From NCBI RefSeq assembly GCF_001543895.1, contig NZ_JYIJ01000009.1:36466-100465 (forward strand): a stretch of 64,000 nucleotides of DNA. The letters are read 5' to 3'. Both the position numbers and the translations under genes were made by a program. The stretch comes from Carbonactinospora thermoautotrophica. Lineage in GTDB: Bacteria > Actinomycetota > Actinomycetes > Streptomycetales > Carbonactinosporaceae. Shown here piece by piece: positions 11,801 to 18,015 of this stretch (positions are counted from its first letter, which is position 1; every line of letters starts with the position of its first letter). A model generated the notes under the pieces. It saw only the letters and a program-made list of their open reading frames with translations, did not search any database and was not told where the DNA came from.

Positions 11801-12256
11801 GCCGCTCCCATCGACTCCCTGGACGCGTTCTCCACGCAGCTGACGGCCGTGGTCCGCGACGCGCGGCCGATCCAGCAGGTACCGCGCGCCTACTGGCTGC
11901 ACTACCGGGAAGGATCGGTCACCGTCGCCTACCAGGGTGGGAAGACCGCGTACCTGCGCGACGGCGAAAGCCCGCAGTGGCAGCGGATCACGGTCCCGGC
12001 CGTGGGCTGGGACGCGGCCGCGTTCGCCACAGCCGCCCGGACAGCCATCACGCGCCCACGAGGCGAGCCCGAGGCCACCCCGGCGTCGACCCCGAGCCCG
12101 GGTCGGATCGTCGCGGCGTCCGCCCGCTCCACCCTGGGGCACCCGCCGGCAGCCGCGCGGCGACGCCCGCCAGCCGGGCCGCCCGCGGCCGCGACGCCGC
12201 CCGCGTCGGCTCGGGTACGCCCCCCGGAGGAGAAAGCGGGCCGCCGGGTGAGGTGA
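2837..12256 (+). CDS. Giant N6-adenine methyltransferase-SNF2-type helicase fusion (3139 aa)
   Basis: Residues 118-132 contain a SAM-binding motif (LLEPGCGAGVFM) and residues 184-190 GNVPFGD, a variant of the N6-adenine methylase NPPF motif. A superfamily 2 helicase follows: Walker A PVGTGKT (819-825), DEIH box (981-984), and a motif VI-like QAEGRVWRPGN near 1316-1326. After a coiled-coil stretch (about 1400-1620) comes a Pro/Ala/Glu-rich linker of over 1000 residues interrupted by small folded islands: a segment near 2100-2160 (RIVIEHHDEGTLVRG...WSRRLGAWYLP) and one near 2473-2535 (PGDVLEHPGYGFGPF). The C-terminal third has two related helical modules (about 2677-2790 and 2834-2940). Methylase-helicases of this design occur on actinobacterial plasmids and integrative elements and resemble DarB-type antirestriction proteins. 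I infer protection or modification of transferred DNA; the exact role is unproven. Confidence 0.88.
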   Translation: MSTHSEETTADKATGPIARARAAVAALEVLDRIRSDGASPTAEDLAALRAWPGWGPLAPALEYRPTGTWAEIQERLQWLLDPSAYREAEAATFNAFYTPPEIADACWRILRDLGFTGGTLLEPGCGAGVFMARTPAEVPARWIGVERDPTTARIASLLHPDAQIINQPLQETQLPSRSVDAVLGNVPFGDVAVYDPTAPEEITTNLHNYFIWRSVQALRPGGVAVLITSRYTLDAKSEEAQAARKAIAADADLLGAIRLPNAALAPGGTTALVDILVLRRRRPGEEPGDDAWLRTRPVFSGQEHVNAYLLDHPEQVLGEHALDRAPRYGRTLRVDTRPDDPPLAEALAQAGQRIVERAAAQGRTWQVDAPVTQITAENSPFPTRADGRKEGSFHLVDGVPHEVIDGKLVPVDPKTPGVKTELPRLIRLRDAALRLLEAESDFSTPDEELEPLRAKVRALYEEYVKAHGPLNRYTLVESQPDPETGLPTISRRRPTMGGFRRDPDFVTVLALEDFDDETRTAKPAAILTRRVNRPRQRATHADTPAEAVALCRDELGYIDPPTIARLLGIPVDQVPEKLQGLAFEDPVTRRWVPADEYLSGEVREKLEQAREAAERDPQRWAQNVAALEKVQPKDLEPEQIRANLGAVWIPAVDIEDFTAEVFGYRARIWREPRTSTWSVEASHAAETSPAATVEWGTERLNAYRLLERQLNGKDATVYDVILTPDGGERRVRNERETLLAEEKVKAICARFASWVWEDPDRADRLAARYNRWFNSSVLRRFDGSYLTFHGIDPEFTPYPHQKDMVARIIATPAALCPFPVGTGKTAIMFMAAMKLKELGLVRKPMIVTTPSTLEQIARDGKRLFPNARILMASRDELGDARSRKLFAARCATEEWDAVVISHTAFMALPVHPTTEAEYLDRLAAEYRQALATAKQDGGQRRIKQIAKMVKNLETRAKKLLDHATDDGVFFEQLGVDYLLIDEIHYFKNLAVPVHTDGFSIKPSKRATDLDLKLSWLRRSGRNKHVMAGFSGTMMTNTLLELYVMQHYAQPERLEKLGIANADAWAATYVRFETNPELTPDGRFHLKRRPVDFVNMPELMKIFGEVAELRPKSDFPVKRPKAHRTTLLVDPTPAQRRYLAKLSKRVDAIQAGGVDPSVDNMLKICNDGRNVAVSELLVGLEPDEPPDRSGKIGAVIKNVAEYYHATKDLPIPGDTSGVTGRLQIVFLSRGTPNKDGPQLYGVIRDGLIKAGVPAQKIRFIHDANTDAKKLALYDDCNSGRVAVLLGSIGKLGVGVNVQQRAARSIIVDPPLRPDEIEQAEGRVWRPGNLNPEVELLRVGTKGTFDAFSYQLLERKQRGIDQLFSGQLTARSIEDIGEVQLSFAQMKAELTGNPLLVKLHEANREVNALLAEAAAHARSIKRLRKEVADHEAQIADKTATATALDAIAAAAAEAPDEAWRDFSGRELPTDDVPGKLAQLAEEALRDGTGYPTTSLSWRGLYVWFTAKKQWREVDLSAWLTIRGQRVQVPINQSWLSKGQHWRILDALTRTINDAPQTAAELRQEADALRERIEQANKLIAKPFPKSAELEAARQRRDELDAQLRQAAAEEEAERHLAAVGAAFTPSTGNELVDAAIHDAAAMAGFDPGTARTAGAEEVPQELREMVEAAPRSGPGGDGDPAEQGGESVPPAGEPAVDPYPDRAASRAGEDAVRQAFESWRELVPDPATPAERALADTGTTVLEETARRRRERLARGRDEDVDLDVSLYRALSTAAHALAEQADQSQERIAAVTRIAEVADTHIRRIEATLDDVDNYVQWARSPEPLLDLEPVGRAEAPATTQDPAELAADAGGESDPRGRQDDEARVDTRPTTDPGPAGEPAHAEPPPSAPAEPPTTADPARTQAPEQRLTPPGEGPHAAEPEAESGALARFDPVEQAMIRNATEDYASRYYGGPMRFGRDDAARYVAEGHLRDLVDKHGLTPVWNAVASLIAERPEVLDPITEADREQRIRARQDRAGRLADDAYTALLRHDYDRALELIGQAELVDPTYRPSGATWEQIREAIREQRDEAASAGGAGEVAEHQTPTTPVPSSQTAAPTRIVIEHHDEGTLVRGTREDDTQVRRALSDHGFRWSRRLGAWYLPRPWKFDTRTRRVARLRRDLERLGRPFLVQTEPSAAVPDAQPDSPALEPQHVPADRFEQQPASPLVEPDEPQRAAPLDTTPVGAGAVLPAPDPEQAGEEPFGTGEQPAIDRTDEVAGRTATDPAAADEQASAPSTRPQTPQHAEPAAVETGVESAASDVIQASLFDLGQDETEPAATPPRPADTGPVAAVTDEAAAENTTAPAASDPGNAVSTRERGEQAAGAEHMPVEDAARHEHDQDDALVGETAPALTEAALEPERGAADAEPAVTAAASPAEKTADPAEPVATEPSPQLTVEPAEGGTTQEEVSAGVESSPAPEVASSMPADAGGRAWKPLSEVEPGDVLEHPGYGFGPFVVREVHDRDTPVVTLVGDVRYGDPSWSLTPQRVTWQVARNGGDPNMRLATPPQPVAEGRPAQPVEAEASVERPQEVPMEASSLKTDHRETVLDGDEPDTQEPASREDPLDRAFAGVLALLQEKAAPQADSQGEAQSAATFEDVITAVRQLRSELAGVVPDQEEAIPAEAATVAADAGMSRVLDEVDDAYDQAASRIGRYADTPEWQRIQSIRDAARHLWATIRDAAGSYYQEIAADVRARGFLTTMAVRSSRAISHLAWRLADRMSRDGQRDTLAWRAARRLHRAADRYATRLLFRSDLDRFEDVLSTLRSLRDDLAETTLQDEQPTRRGPRDVAGAIADSLRRLQDAYAAARTRVAAYLGPEWNRITALWDAAGGLWGAAGRPFIRTVLARSCDLIEELSHRLAASPALDGQRDTLTRRALLRLSRAAEELAARLRGYLQPDERLDHEAAQTAPGIEQPLDQVSYVYAHQGVTARAEHGSTVVEVEGQRHPVAAPIDSLDAFSTQLTAVVRDARPIQQVPRAYWLHYREGSVTVAYQGGKTAYLRDGESPQWQRITVPAVGWDAAAFATAARTAITRPRGEPEATPASTPSPGRIVAASARSTLGHPPAAARRRPPAGPPAAATPPASARVRPPEEKAGRRVR

Positions 12257-12408
12257 TCGGGCGGCCGGAAGCGTCCAGCACCGAGAAAGCTTGGTAATAG
12301 ACGACCACTCCGAACTACTCTGAGGGTGTAGCCGCCGCTCTGCGGAGCGGTCGGAAGTGAGCTCGGGAAGGTCCCGCCGGACGACGGGGTCCCGAGCTCG
12401 CGGCATGT

Positions 12409-12733
12409 TCAGGGCCCGATGCTGATGAGCTCGACCAGCAGCCGCAGTACCTGCAGGTAGGCCGGTTCCCCGAGCCGGTCGGCCGCCGATGACCGCGTCG
12501 GGCAGCCACAGCAACGGCTCGCCCGGCCCGGGCGTGTGGTTCATGCGCAGCGCCGCCAGCATCCGCAGGTCCGCCTTGTTCTGCTTGCGCTGGCGCCCTT
12601 CGACGTACACCCGTTCCGCGCCACGGCGAGGCCGGCGGACTCCCCGCCCTCCAGCCGCACGAACCGCTCAACGTCACCATCAAGACCGCGGTCAGCAGCA
12701 ATATCAGCTAATTCGGCCAGACGACGCGGTCAT
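12409..12733 (-). pseudogene. Remnant of an unidentified gene, frameshifted
   Basis: Coherent protein sequence can be followed only by switching frames: RRLAELADIAADRGLDGDVE, then GRQRKQNKADLRMLAALRM, then GEPAYLQVLRLLVELISIGP before a stop at 12409. Shifts are needed near 12725, 12612 and 12485. I do not recognise the family. It follows two other broken minus-strand genes, so it is the third cistron of a decayed operon. Confidence 0.45.
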
Positions 12734-12983
12734 CGGCCTCCTGGCAAACGCGACCAGGGAGGCCAGGCAGAGACCGACGAACGGCGGCCCAAGCAGGGGG
12801 ATGTCCCAGCTGCCCGCAGCGACGGCTTCGACTTAGGCCAGAGGCAGCCACGCCACCCAGACGGTGAGCACCACGCGTTTCAGTGCCCGGCGTGACAAGG
12901 CCGGGCGGCGCGGGAACGGAGCGGTGTCGAGCTCGGCGAGCGCGCGTTCCCGACATGCCCGCAGCCTTATCCCGGATGCTCAC
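12704..12983 (-). pseudogene. Remnant of a small membrane protein
   Basis: A GTG start at 12983 overlaps the stop of the upstream lipoprotein gene in a GTGA. After the first ~9 codons a frame change leads to ALAELDTAPFPRRPALSRR, then a hydrophobic segment LKRVVLTVWVAWLPLA ending in an in-frame TAA, then a second hydrophobic segment PLLGPPFVGLCLASLVAFA. Two membrane spans separated by a stop codon suggest a disabled integral membrane protein. Family unknown. Confidence 0.5.
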
Positions 12984-13335
12984 CGGCTCGCGGTTGTGCT
13001 CGGGGTCGGGCTCGCTGGCGCGACGGCGCCGGGGACCGGCTTGGGCTTGCCGGACACGCAACTGTCGACGTAGAACTGCCGCACCTGCTCCCTCCACGTT
13101 TGCCAAGGACGCGCGTCCGGGATGTCCTCCGTGGCGATGGCTTCGAACGCGGCCCCGCAGCGTTTCGCGTCCGGGGTCACCCCCTGACTCGTCATGAGCC
13201 GGTGCGCCTCGACCCCCGCTGCGCGGTCTTCCGCAGGTAAGCCATGCGCTCGTCGTAGCTGACATCACCGCATCCCGCGCCCAGCGCGGCGGCGAGCACG
13301 ATTCCTGCTACCGTGATGATCCGCCTGGTTCGCAC
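12980..13335 (-). pseudogene. Frameshifted lipoprotein
   Basis: The GTG at 13335 opens a lipoprotein signal peptide: RTRRIITVAGIVLAAALGAG followed by the lipobox cysteine (LGAGC). The frame then runs to a stop at 13192, but moving to the neighbouring frame at a G-run (C-run 13213-13217 on the plus strand) continues with VEAHRLMTSQGVTPDAKRCG and ends at 12980. The join reads smoothly as AQRG-VEAHRLM if one G is added, so either the gene is broken or one base is missing from the sequence. The mature part would be extracytoplasmic and membrane-anchored. Function unknown. Confidence 0.65.
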
Positions 13336-13747
13336 AGTCCGGAGCGTAACGATCTTTCACCGGGCCCACTGGTCGGTCACCGGGGGTGGGCAGTCGCTGG
13401 AGGGAAGATCACCTGGTAGCCATCCGGCCGTACCGTCCGCCATCACGCCCTGCCCTGAACTCGTGCCCGAGCGACCCGCGCGGCGTCCCGGGCCGCGATC
13501 AGAAGCGCGAACCCCAGCGAGGCGACCAGGGCCACGAACCGCATCACCCACACGGCGTGAGTATCGGCACGGCCACCGCCGAGGCCGATCGCCCGTGCGG
13601 ATGAGCGGAATGACAGGCGAGCCTGCCGTCGCCAGCGGCGGGGCAGGTGACGCGAGACCGACCCCGGGGATGTGAAATCGGCTTGCGGTGTCGCCAGTTT
13701 CGGTGACACTCATGATCGGTTGTGCCGGTTTGCGAGGGGGTGATTGT
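13336..13747. other. Intergenic region without a convincing gene
   Basis: No ORF here has convincing coding character. The only candidate is a 34-codon minus-strand ORF at 13443-13547 with one hydrophobic segment (RFVALVASLGFALLIAA), which could be a small membrane peptide but lacks supporting context. A good ribosome-binding site (gaggggg, about 13734-13740) serves the peptide gene that starts at 13748. Confidence 0.4.
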
Positions 13748-13885
13748 GTGTCGAAGAAGTCGACGCCGGGTGACGGCTCGCACGGCAAGGGCAGCAAGGG
13801 CACTCCGGACGGGGCTCCGCGCCGGAGCGTGGCGGGCTTCGTACGTGGCCTGGTCGCTGGCCTGGCCGCGTTACGGCGCGGGTGA
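13748..13885 (+). CDS. 45-residue peptide, possible RiPP precursor
   Basis: GTG start preceded by gaggggg at a normal distance. The first 26 residues are hydrophilic and rich in Lys, Ser, Gly and Pro (SKKSTPGDGSHGKGSKGTPD); the last 19 form a small amphipathic or hydrophobic stretch, SVAGFVRGLVAGLAALRRG. The stop is only 3 nt before the start of the asparagine-synthetase-like gene, so the two are co-translated. Such coupling of a small peptide to an amide-forming enzyme recalls ribosomal peptide biosynthesis. The only acidic residues are D9 and D21, however, and no clear lasso-peptide core with a ring-forming acid is visible. It may equally be a small accessory subunit or membrane-active peptide. 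Confidence 0.55.
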   Translation: MSKKSTPGDGSHGKGSKGTPDGAPRRSVAGFVRGLVAGLAALRRG

Positions 13886-13888
13886 GGG

Positions 13889-15237
13889 GTGCTGGAGCCG
13901 GTGTTTCGCGGGTCGGACGGCCGGGAGGCCGCCGACCCGCTGGCCTTGGTGGACTCGGACTCGCCGCCGGTGGTGGATGTGGCGGCGTTGGCGCTGCTGT
14001 TCGCCCCGCCTGCGCTGTACGGGGAGTTCGTGCCACGGCCACCGTGGCGGGGCGTGGAGCGGATCCGCACGGTGCCGGTGCCCGCACCTGAGCCGGTGCC
14101 GTTGGGCGAGGCGTTCACCTCAGCGGTCGCCACGCTGGCCGCCGACGTGGAGGTGGTCGGGGTGAAGGTCTCCGGCGGGCTGGACAGCCTGGCCGTCCTG
14201 GTCCACGCCGTGCGCCGGGCCGAGGGGCGCACGGTCGTGGCGTTCACCGCCGACCTGGTCGACGACGCCGGTGTCTCGGCGGCCACCGTCGTGCGCCGCC
14301 TGGTCGCCGACCTGGAACTCGGATGCGAGCTGGTGGTCCTCGACCCGGACCGGCACCGAGCCGTACCGCGCTGGTCGCCGTGCGGGCCTCGGCTGGACGC
14401 CCTGCCCGCGGTGAATGCCGCGGTGTCCGAGTTCGCGGCCGCGCGCGGAGTGGGGGTGCTGCTGTCCGGGGACGGGGCGGATGAGCTGCTGGGCGTGCCC
14501 CGGTTCGCCACGGCCGCGATCACCCGCCGCTGGGGGTGCGGGCCGGGTTGCGGTACGCCGCCGACGTCGGACATACCGGGCCGGGCCTGGCCGGCGAGGT
14601 CGCCGCGCTGGTCGCCGCGCTGCTGCCGCCGCGCACCCGGGCGCGGGCGTACTGGGCGGCGAACTGGCCGGAGTGGTGCGACCCGGTCGCCCCGCGCGTG
14701 GTGGCCGAGCCGTACCGGGAAGCCACGACGCGGTGGGCGCGGGCGTGGGTGGCCGAGCAGGTCGCCGCGCACGCCGCGGCGGGCCGCTCCTGGGCGCAGG
14801 CGGACGCGCACGACGCGCTGTGGCCGCACGATGTGATCCCGCCCGCCGGCGAGGTGCCAGAGGCCTCGCCGTTCCTGCATCCGGCGTTCCTGCCTGCCGC
14901 GCTCGCGCTGGCGCTCGCCGACCGGTACGACCCGGCCCTGCCCACCCCGTACCAGCGGTGCAAGGCGCAGATCGTGAAGCTGTTCCCCGAGCCGATGCGG
15001 CGAGTGCTCCCGCGCCGCAAGCAGTACTACTCGACCACCCTGGTGGCCGCGGCCGCACAGCCGATCGCCGCACCGCGAGCGGTAGCCGCCGGGCTGCTCG
15101 ACCCAGACGCGCTCGCGGTCGAGACGGATGTCGCGGTGCGGCTGACCGCAGCGGCCGTGGAGGACTGGCTCGCCGGTGCCGAAGCCGCCGGCGCACAGCT
15201 GCCGCGACCGGCCCGCGACCATAGCGGCTTGCTATAG
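13889..15237 (+). pseudogene. Asparagine-synthetase-like ATP-dependent amide ligase, one frameshift
   Basis: The first part (13889 to about 14535) has the PP-loop ATP pyrophosphatase signature VSGGLDSLAVLVH near residues 93-105 and LLSGDGADELLGVPRF near 191-206, both hallmarks of asparagine synthetase B and of lasso-peptide cyclases. The glutaminase domain of AsnB is absent; about 80 residues precede the synthetase domain. At the G-run 14532-14536 the sequence must step back one base to continue as AGLRYAADVGHTGPGLAGEV and run to 15237. The C-terminal part (ALALADRYDPALPTPYQRCK) fits the family's end. With one added G a ~449-residue enzyme results. Candidate roles are macrolactam or amide formation on the adjacent peptide; this is inference. 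Confidence 0.7.
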
Positions 15238-15257
15238 GAGGAGGCTCTATCCGCTGG

Positions 15258-16154
15258 TCAGCGGCGGCGAGTGTAGGAGTGCAGCCGGTCGACCTCGGTG
15301 AAGCCCATCGCGTCGTACAAGGCGTTGGCGGCGGTGCGGTCCCGCTCCCCGCCCGGGGGCTCGTCGTCGTCGACGTACAGGATCACCTCCCGCGCCCCGT
15401 GGCCGGCCAGGTGCGCGAGCGCCTGGCGCAGCAGGGCCCGGCCGATGCCCCGACCCCGGTGGGGCGGAGCGACCTCGATCCACCACAGCACGCCGATCCC
15501 GTCCACCGGCTCACCCACGGTGGCCTCACCCGCCAGCGCCCCCTGTGGGTCGCGGACCTCCAGCCGCCACCCGACCGGGTCCTCGCACGGCGTGACCGTC
15601 GCGACCGGGTCCTGGCCCTCGACCTGTGCCGAGTCGATGCCGGCGAGGTCGCGGCGCATGTACCGCCACAGGTCCCGCCCGGCGAACCCGGCTTCGACCA
15701 GGGCGCGGTGGGTGGCGGGCCGGTGCCGCACCGGCAGGCCTTCCAACCCGAGGGTGAGCGCGGAGGCGAACTCGAACGCGTACACCACCGGGCGGCGGCC
15801 CAGCTCGGCGAGCGCATGGCCGACCAGCGCGGCCACCATGGCCGGGTCCTCGCGCCCGTGCAACCACAGGATCAGCCCCGCCTTGTCCTCCGGGCGCGCC
15901 GCGAACGAGACCACCCCGGCCACCCGGCCGGCCTGGTCGACCAGCACCTCGGTGCGGGGCGGGTCGAGCTCGGCCCACCAGCCGGCGTCGACCGTGGACC
16001 GGCCCGCCACGGCCTCGCCCAGCATGGCTGGGGTGCAGGCCGGCTGCCCGGGTAACCGGTCGGCGTTGATGAGCTCCAGCACCTGGTTCTCGTCGCCTGC
16101 CTGGTACGCCCGGGCGGTCAGCCCGGTTGGCAGCCGTCTGGTCCGCAGCGTCAT
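15258..16154 (-). CDS. Tandem GNAT-family N-acetyltransferase
   Basis: A 298-residue protein with two GNAT folds. The C-terminal one carries the acetyl-CoA motif A (WWIEVAPPHRGRGIGRALLRQALAHL) followed by NALYDAMGFTEV, the usual GNAT ending, and is probably catalytic. The N-terminal half (about 1-150) keeps the fold pattern (LTARAYQAGDENQVLELINA) but no clear RGxGxG, so it is likely degenerate. The gene converges on the asparagine-synthetase-like gene with 20 bp between the stops. A known acetylated lasso peptide (albusnodin) pairs a cyclase with an acetyltransferase, which makes the neighbourhood suggestive, but convergent genes are not necessarily linked. Substrate unknown. Confidence 0.85.
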   Translation of the reverse strand: MTLRTRRLPTGLTARAYQAGDENQVLELINADRLPGQPACTPAMLGEAVAGRSTVDAGWWAELDPPRTEVLVDQAGRVAGVVSFAARPEDKAGLILWLHGREDPAMVAALVGHALAELGRRPVVYAFEFASALTLGLEGLPVRHRPATHRALVEAGFAGRDLWRYMRRDLAGIDSAQVEGQDPVATVTPCEDPVGWRLEVRDPQGALAGEATVGEPVDGIGVLWWIEVAPPHRGRGIGRALLRQALAHLAGHGAREVILYVDDDEPPGGERDRTAANALYDAMGFTEVDRLHSYTRRR

Positions 16155-16279
16155 CGCGTCGCCTCCTCGCGTCGGTGTGTTCAGCCTGCCCGTTCACCCG
16201 TTCTGTCGCACCTCCGGTGCTCGCGCCCGTGTCACGGCGTGCGAACCGCGTAGTGTTCCGGCTGCGTCGGGCGGGGTCC

Positions 16280-17269
16280 TCACCGGTCGACGGGGAGCAG
16301 GTCCAGGGCGCGTTCGCGGTCCTCGGCGCTGGGGCGGGTGTAGCCGCGGGTGGTCTCCAGGCGGGCGTGGCCGAGCAGCTCGGCGACGATGACCAGGTCG
16401 GTGCCGCCGCGCACCAGGGTGGTGGCGAAGGTGTGGCGCAGGTCGTGGGCGGTGGCCGCGTCCAGCCCGGCGGTGTCGGCGATGCGGGCGAACACGTCGC
16501 GGGCGCCGCGCACCGACAGGCGGCCGCCGCGGCGGTTGAGGAACAGCGCGGGGTTCTCCTGCGCGCCGGGCCAGGTCCTGCGTTCCTCGAGCCAGGCCGC
16601 AAGGGCGGCCCGTAGTTCGGGGTGGAGCGGGACCCAGCGGGGCTTGCCGCCCTTGCCCAGCAGGCGGATCTCGCCCTTGCGGGCCGAGAGCCGCACGTCG
16701 TCGAGGTCCAGGCGGACGGTCTCGGCGATGCGCGGCCCGGCGTAGAACGGCAGCAGGGCGAGCGCCCGGTCCCGCGCGGAGGGTTCCTGGGCGACGGCGC
16801 GCAGCCACCGGGTTTGCGCCCGCTGCGGGAGCGAGCGGCGCGTCGAGGTGGGCAGGTCGAGCCGGTCGGCGTTGGCCGGGCCCAGGCCGCGGCGGGTGTA
16901 GAAATCGTCGAGCGCGGCGAGGGCGTTGTTCACCGTGGCGGGCTTGCGCTTGGCCACGGTGACCAGGTGGGTGCGGTAGTCGCGCACCGCCCAGTCCCGC
17001 GCCGCCGGGTCGGCGAGCGGATCACCGTCGACATCGGCGGCCGCCAGCCAGGCCAGGTACTGGCGGACCTTGGAGGCGTAGGTGCGCCGGGACTCGGTAC
17101 TCAGCGGCGCCCGCTCCAGCCGCGCGAGGTAGTCGGCGAGCACCGCCGCCAGCTCGCCCGGCAGCGGCGTGCCGCGCGCCCCGCGCCGGCGCGGGGCGGC
17201 CGGTTTCGTGTTCTCGGAAGTAGATTTCGGGTCCTGCGCGACCTGGTTGTGCGCGTTCTCGGAAGTCAC
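16280..17269 (-). CDS. Tyrosine recombinase/integrase (XerC/D-like)
   Basis: The 329-residue product has an N-terminal SAM-like DNA-binding domain (about 38-130) and a catalytic domain with the full set of residues: R180 (AGPRIAETVRL), H275 and R278 (HDLRHTFATTLV), H301 (LLGHARLETT) and nucleophile Y310 (RGYTRPS). It should join or resolve DNA at a specific core site, for example element integration or dimer resolution. The start is GTG at 17269; an in-frame TAA lies just upstream. Its first codons encode TSEN twice because two copies of an 11-bp repeat lie inside the gene, and another copy holds the ribosome-binding site. It probably serves the conjugative element in this window. Confidence 0.93.
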   Translation of the reverse strand: MTSENAHNQVAQDPKSTSENTKPAAPRRRGARGTPLPGELAAVLADYLARLERAPLSTESRRTYASKVRQYLAWLAAADVDGDPLADPAARDWAVRDYRTHLVTVAKRKPATVNNALAALDDFYTRRGLGPANADRLDLPTSTRRSLPQRAQTRWLRAVAQEPSARDRALALLPFYAGPRIAETVRLDLDDVRLSARKGEIRLLGKGGKPRWVPLHPELRAALAAWLEERRTWPGAQENPALFLNRRGGRLSVRGARDVFARIADTAGLDAATAHDLRHTFATTLVRGGTDLVIVAELLGHARLETTRGYTRPSAEDRERALDLLPVDR

Positions 17270-17308
17270 GCCAGGATCTTACTTCCGAGAAGGAGTGTTC
17301 TCGGAAGT
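17211..17308 (-). promoter_or_regulatory. Four copies of TTCTCGGAAGT, one inverted, around the recombinase start
   Basis: TTCTCGGAAGT lies at 17211-17221, 17256-17266 and 17298-17308, and inverted at 17281-17291. Copies 3 and 4 form a perfect 11-bp inverted repeat with a 6-bp spacer. On the recombinase mRNA the 17281-17291 copy reads as the Shine-Dalgarno stretch (GGAAG, 12 nt before the GTG), while the other three read as its exact complement, one upstream and two inside codons 2-5 and 17-20. The sequence thus allows alternative hairpins that hide the ribosome-binding site. It could also be a DNA operator or recombinase arm site. Confidence 0.6.
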
Positions 17309-17632
17309 GTGGCGGCGCCGCCGAGGCCCTCGACGCGCGATGTCGGGTACGAGGGCGTCGGCACTGCGAGGAGCGGGTGAGGGTGGGCGGCCGACCAGGG
17401 CGAGGAGCAGCCACGGTCACCGGCGGAAGGCTGGGTGATCTTGAGCGGCCGGTGTCGATCCTCTCCGGCTGGTCCGCCGCTGGATTGTCGTGGTCGTCCT
17501 GGCGCGGGTCGCGCGGGTCGCATCCTCGGCGTCGTTGTTATCCCGTTGTTATCCGGTGTGCGATTGTCCGTGTACCGGGACGACTGGCATGATCATGTTT
17601 TGGTTGTCTCGGGGTGCTGTGAGGGGGCGCGG
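17309..17632. other. Intergenic region between recombinase and GlsB-like gene
   Basis: No supported gene is visible. It holds the presumed leftward promoter of the recombinase and, at about 17622-17630, the gtgaggggg purine stretch that serves as ribosome-binding site for the gene starting at 17633. Short overlapping ORFs here are of poor coding character. Confidence 0.4.
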
Positions 17633-17902
17633 GTGGCCATCGACGGCGTGGTCAGCGCGATCGTGGTGGGTCTGATCGTCGGTGCGTTGGGCAGGCTGGT
17701 GGTGCTCGGGCGGCAGAACATTCCGCTGTGGTTGACGATCGTGATCGGTGTGGTCGCCGCGCTGGTCGGCACGTTTCTCGCCACGCTGCTCGGGGTGGCG
17801 GAGACCCGCGGCATCGATTGGATCGAGTGGGCGATCCAGGTGGGTCTGGCCGCCGCCGGGGTGAGTCTCGTCGCGGGCGCCTACCGGCGGAGCGGCGACT
17901 GA
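17633..17902 (+). CDS. GlsB/YeaQ/YmgE-type small membrane protein
   Basis: An 89-residue protein from a GTG start preceded by gaggggg. Three hydrophobic segments are visible (VVSAIVVGLIVGALGRLVV, IPLWLTIVIGVVAALVGTFLA, AIQVGLAAAGVSLVAGA), with the Gly-rich GALGRL motif near the start. This pattern and length fit the transglycosylase-associated/GlsB family of stress-linked inner-membrane proteins. Its molecular role is not established even in model species. It precedes a lipoprotein gene by 113 bp in the same direction. Confidence 0.75.
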   Translation: MAIDGVVSAIVVGLIVGALGRLVVLGRQNIPLWLTIVIGVVAALVGTFLATLLGVAETRGIDWIEWAIQVGLAAAGVSLVAGAYRRSGD

Positions 17903-18015
17903 CAGGGCCCGGGCGGCTGTCCGGCCAATGCTTTTGCTTCCGGCCGTACCTGGCGCGCGGCCGCTCACACAGCACCACTATGACCGGATCACCGTCGTTG
18001 CAGAAAGGATCTTAG

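Noticed and set aside
13748..13885. Naming the 45-residue peptide a lasso-peptide precursor
   Set aside because: No acid 7-9 residues after a plausible Gly1 in the C-terminal half, and no RRE or leader peptidase gene next to it. Only a general RiPP hypothesis was kept.
13357..15222. 621-codon minus-strand ORF opposite the asparagine-synthetase homologue
   Set aside because: No domain; Arg/Pro/Ser-rich. The PP-loop and SGDGADE motifs are on the plus strand.
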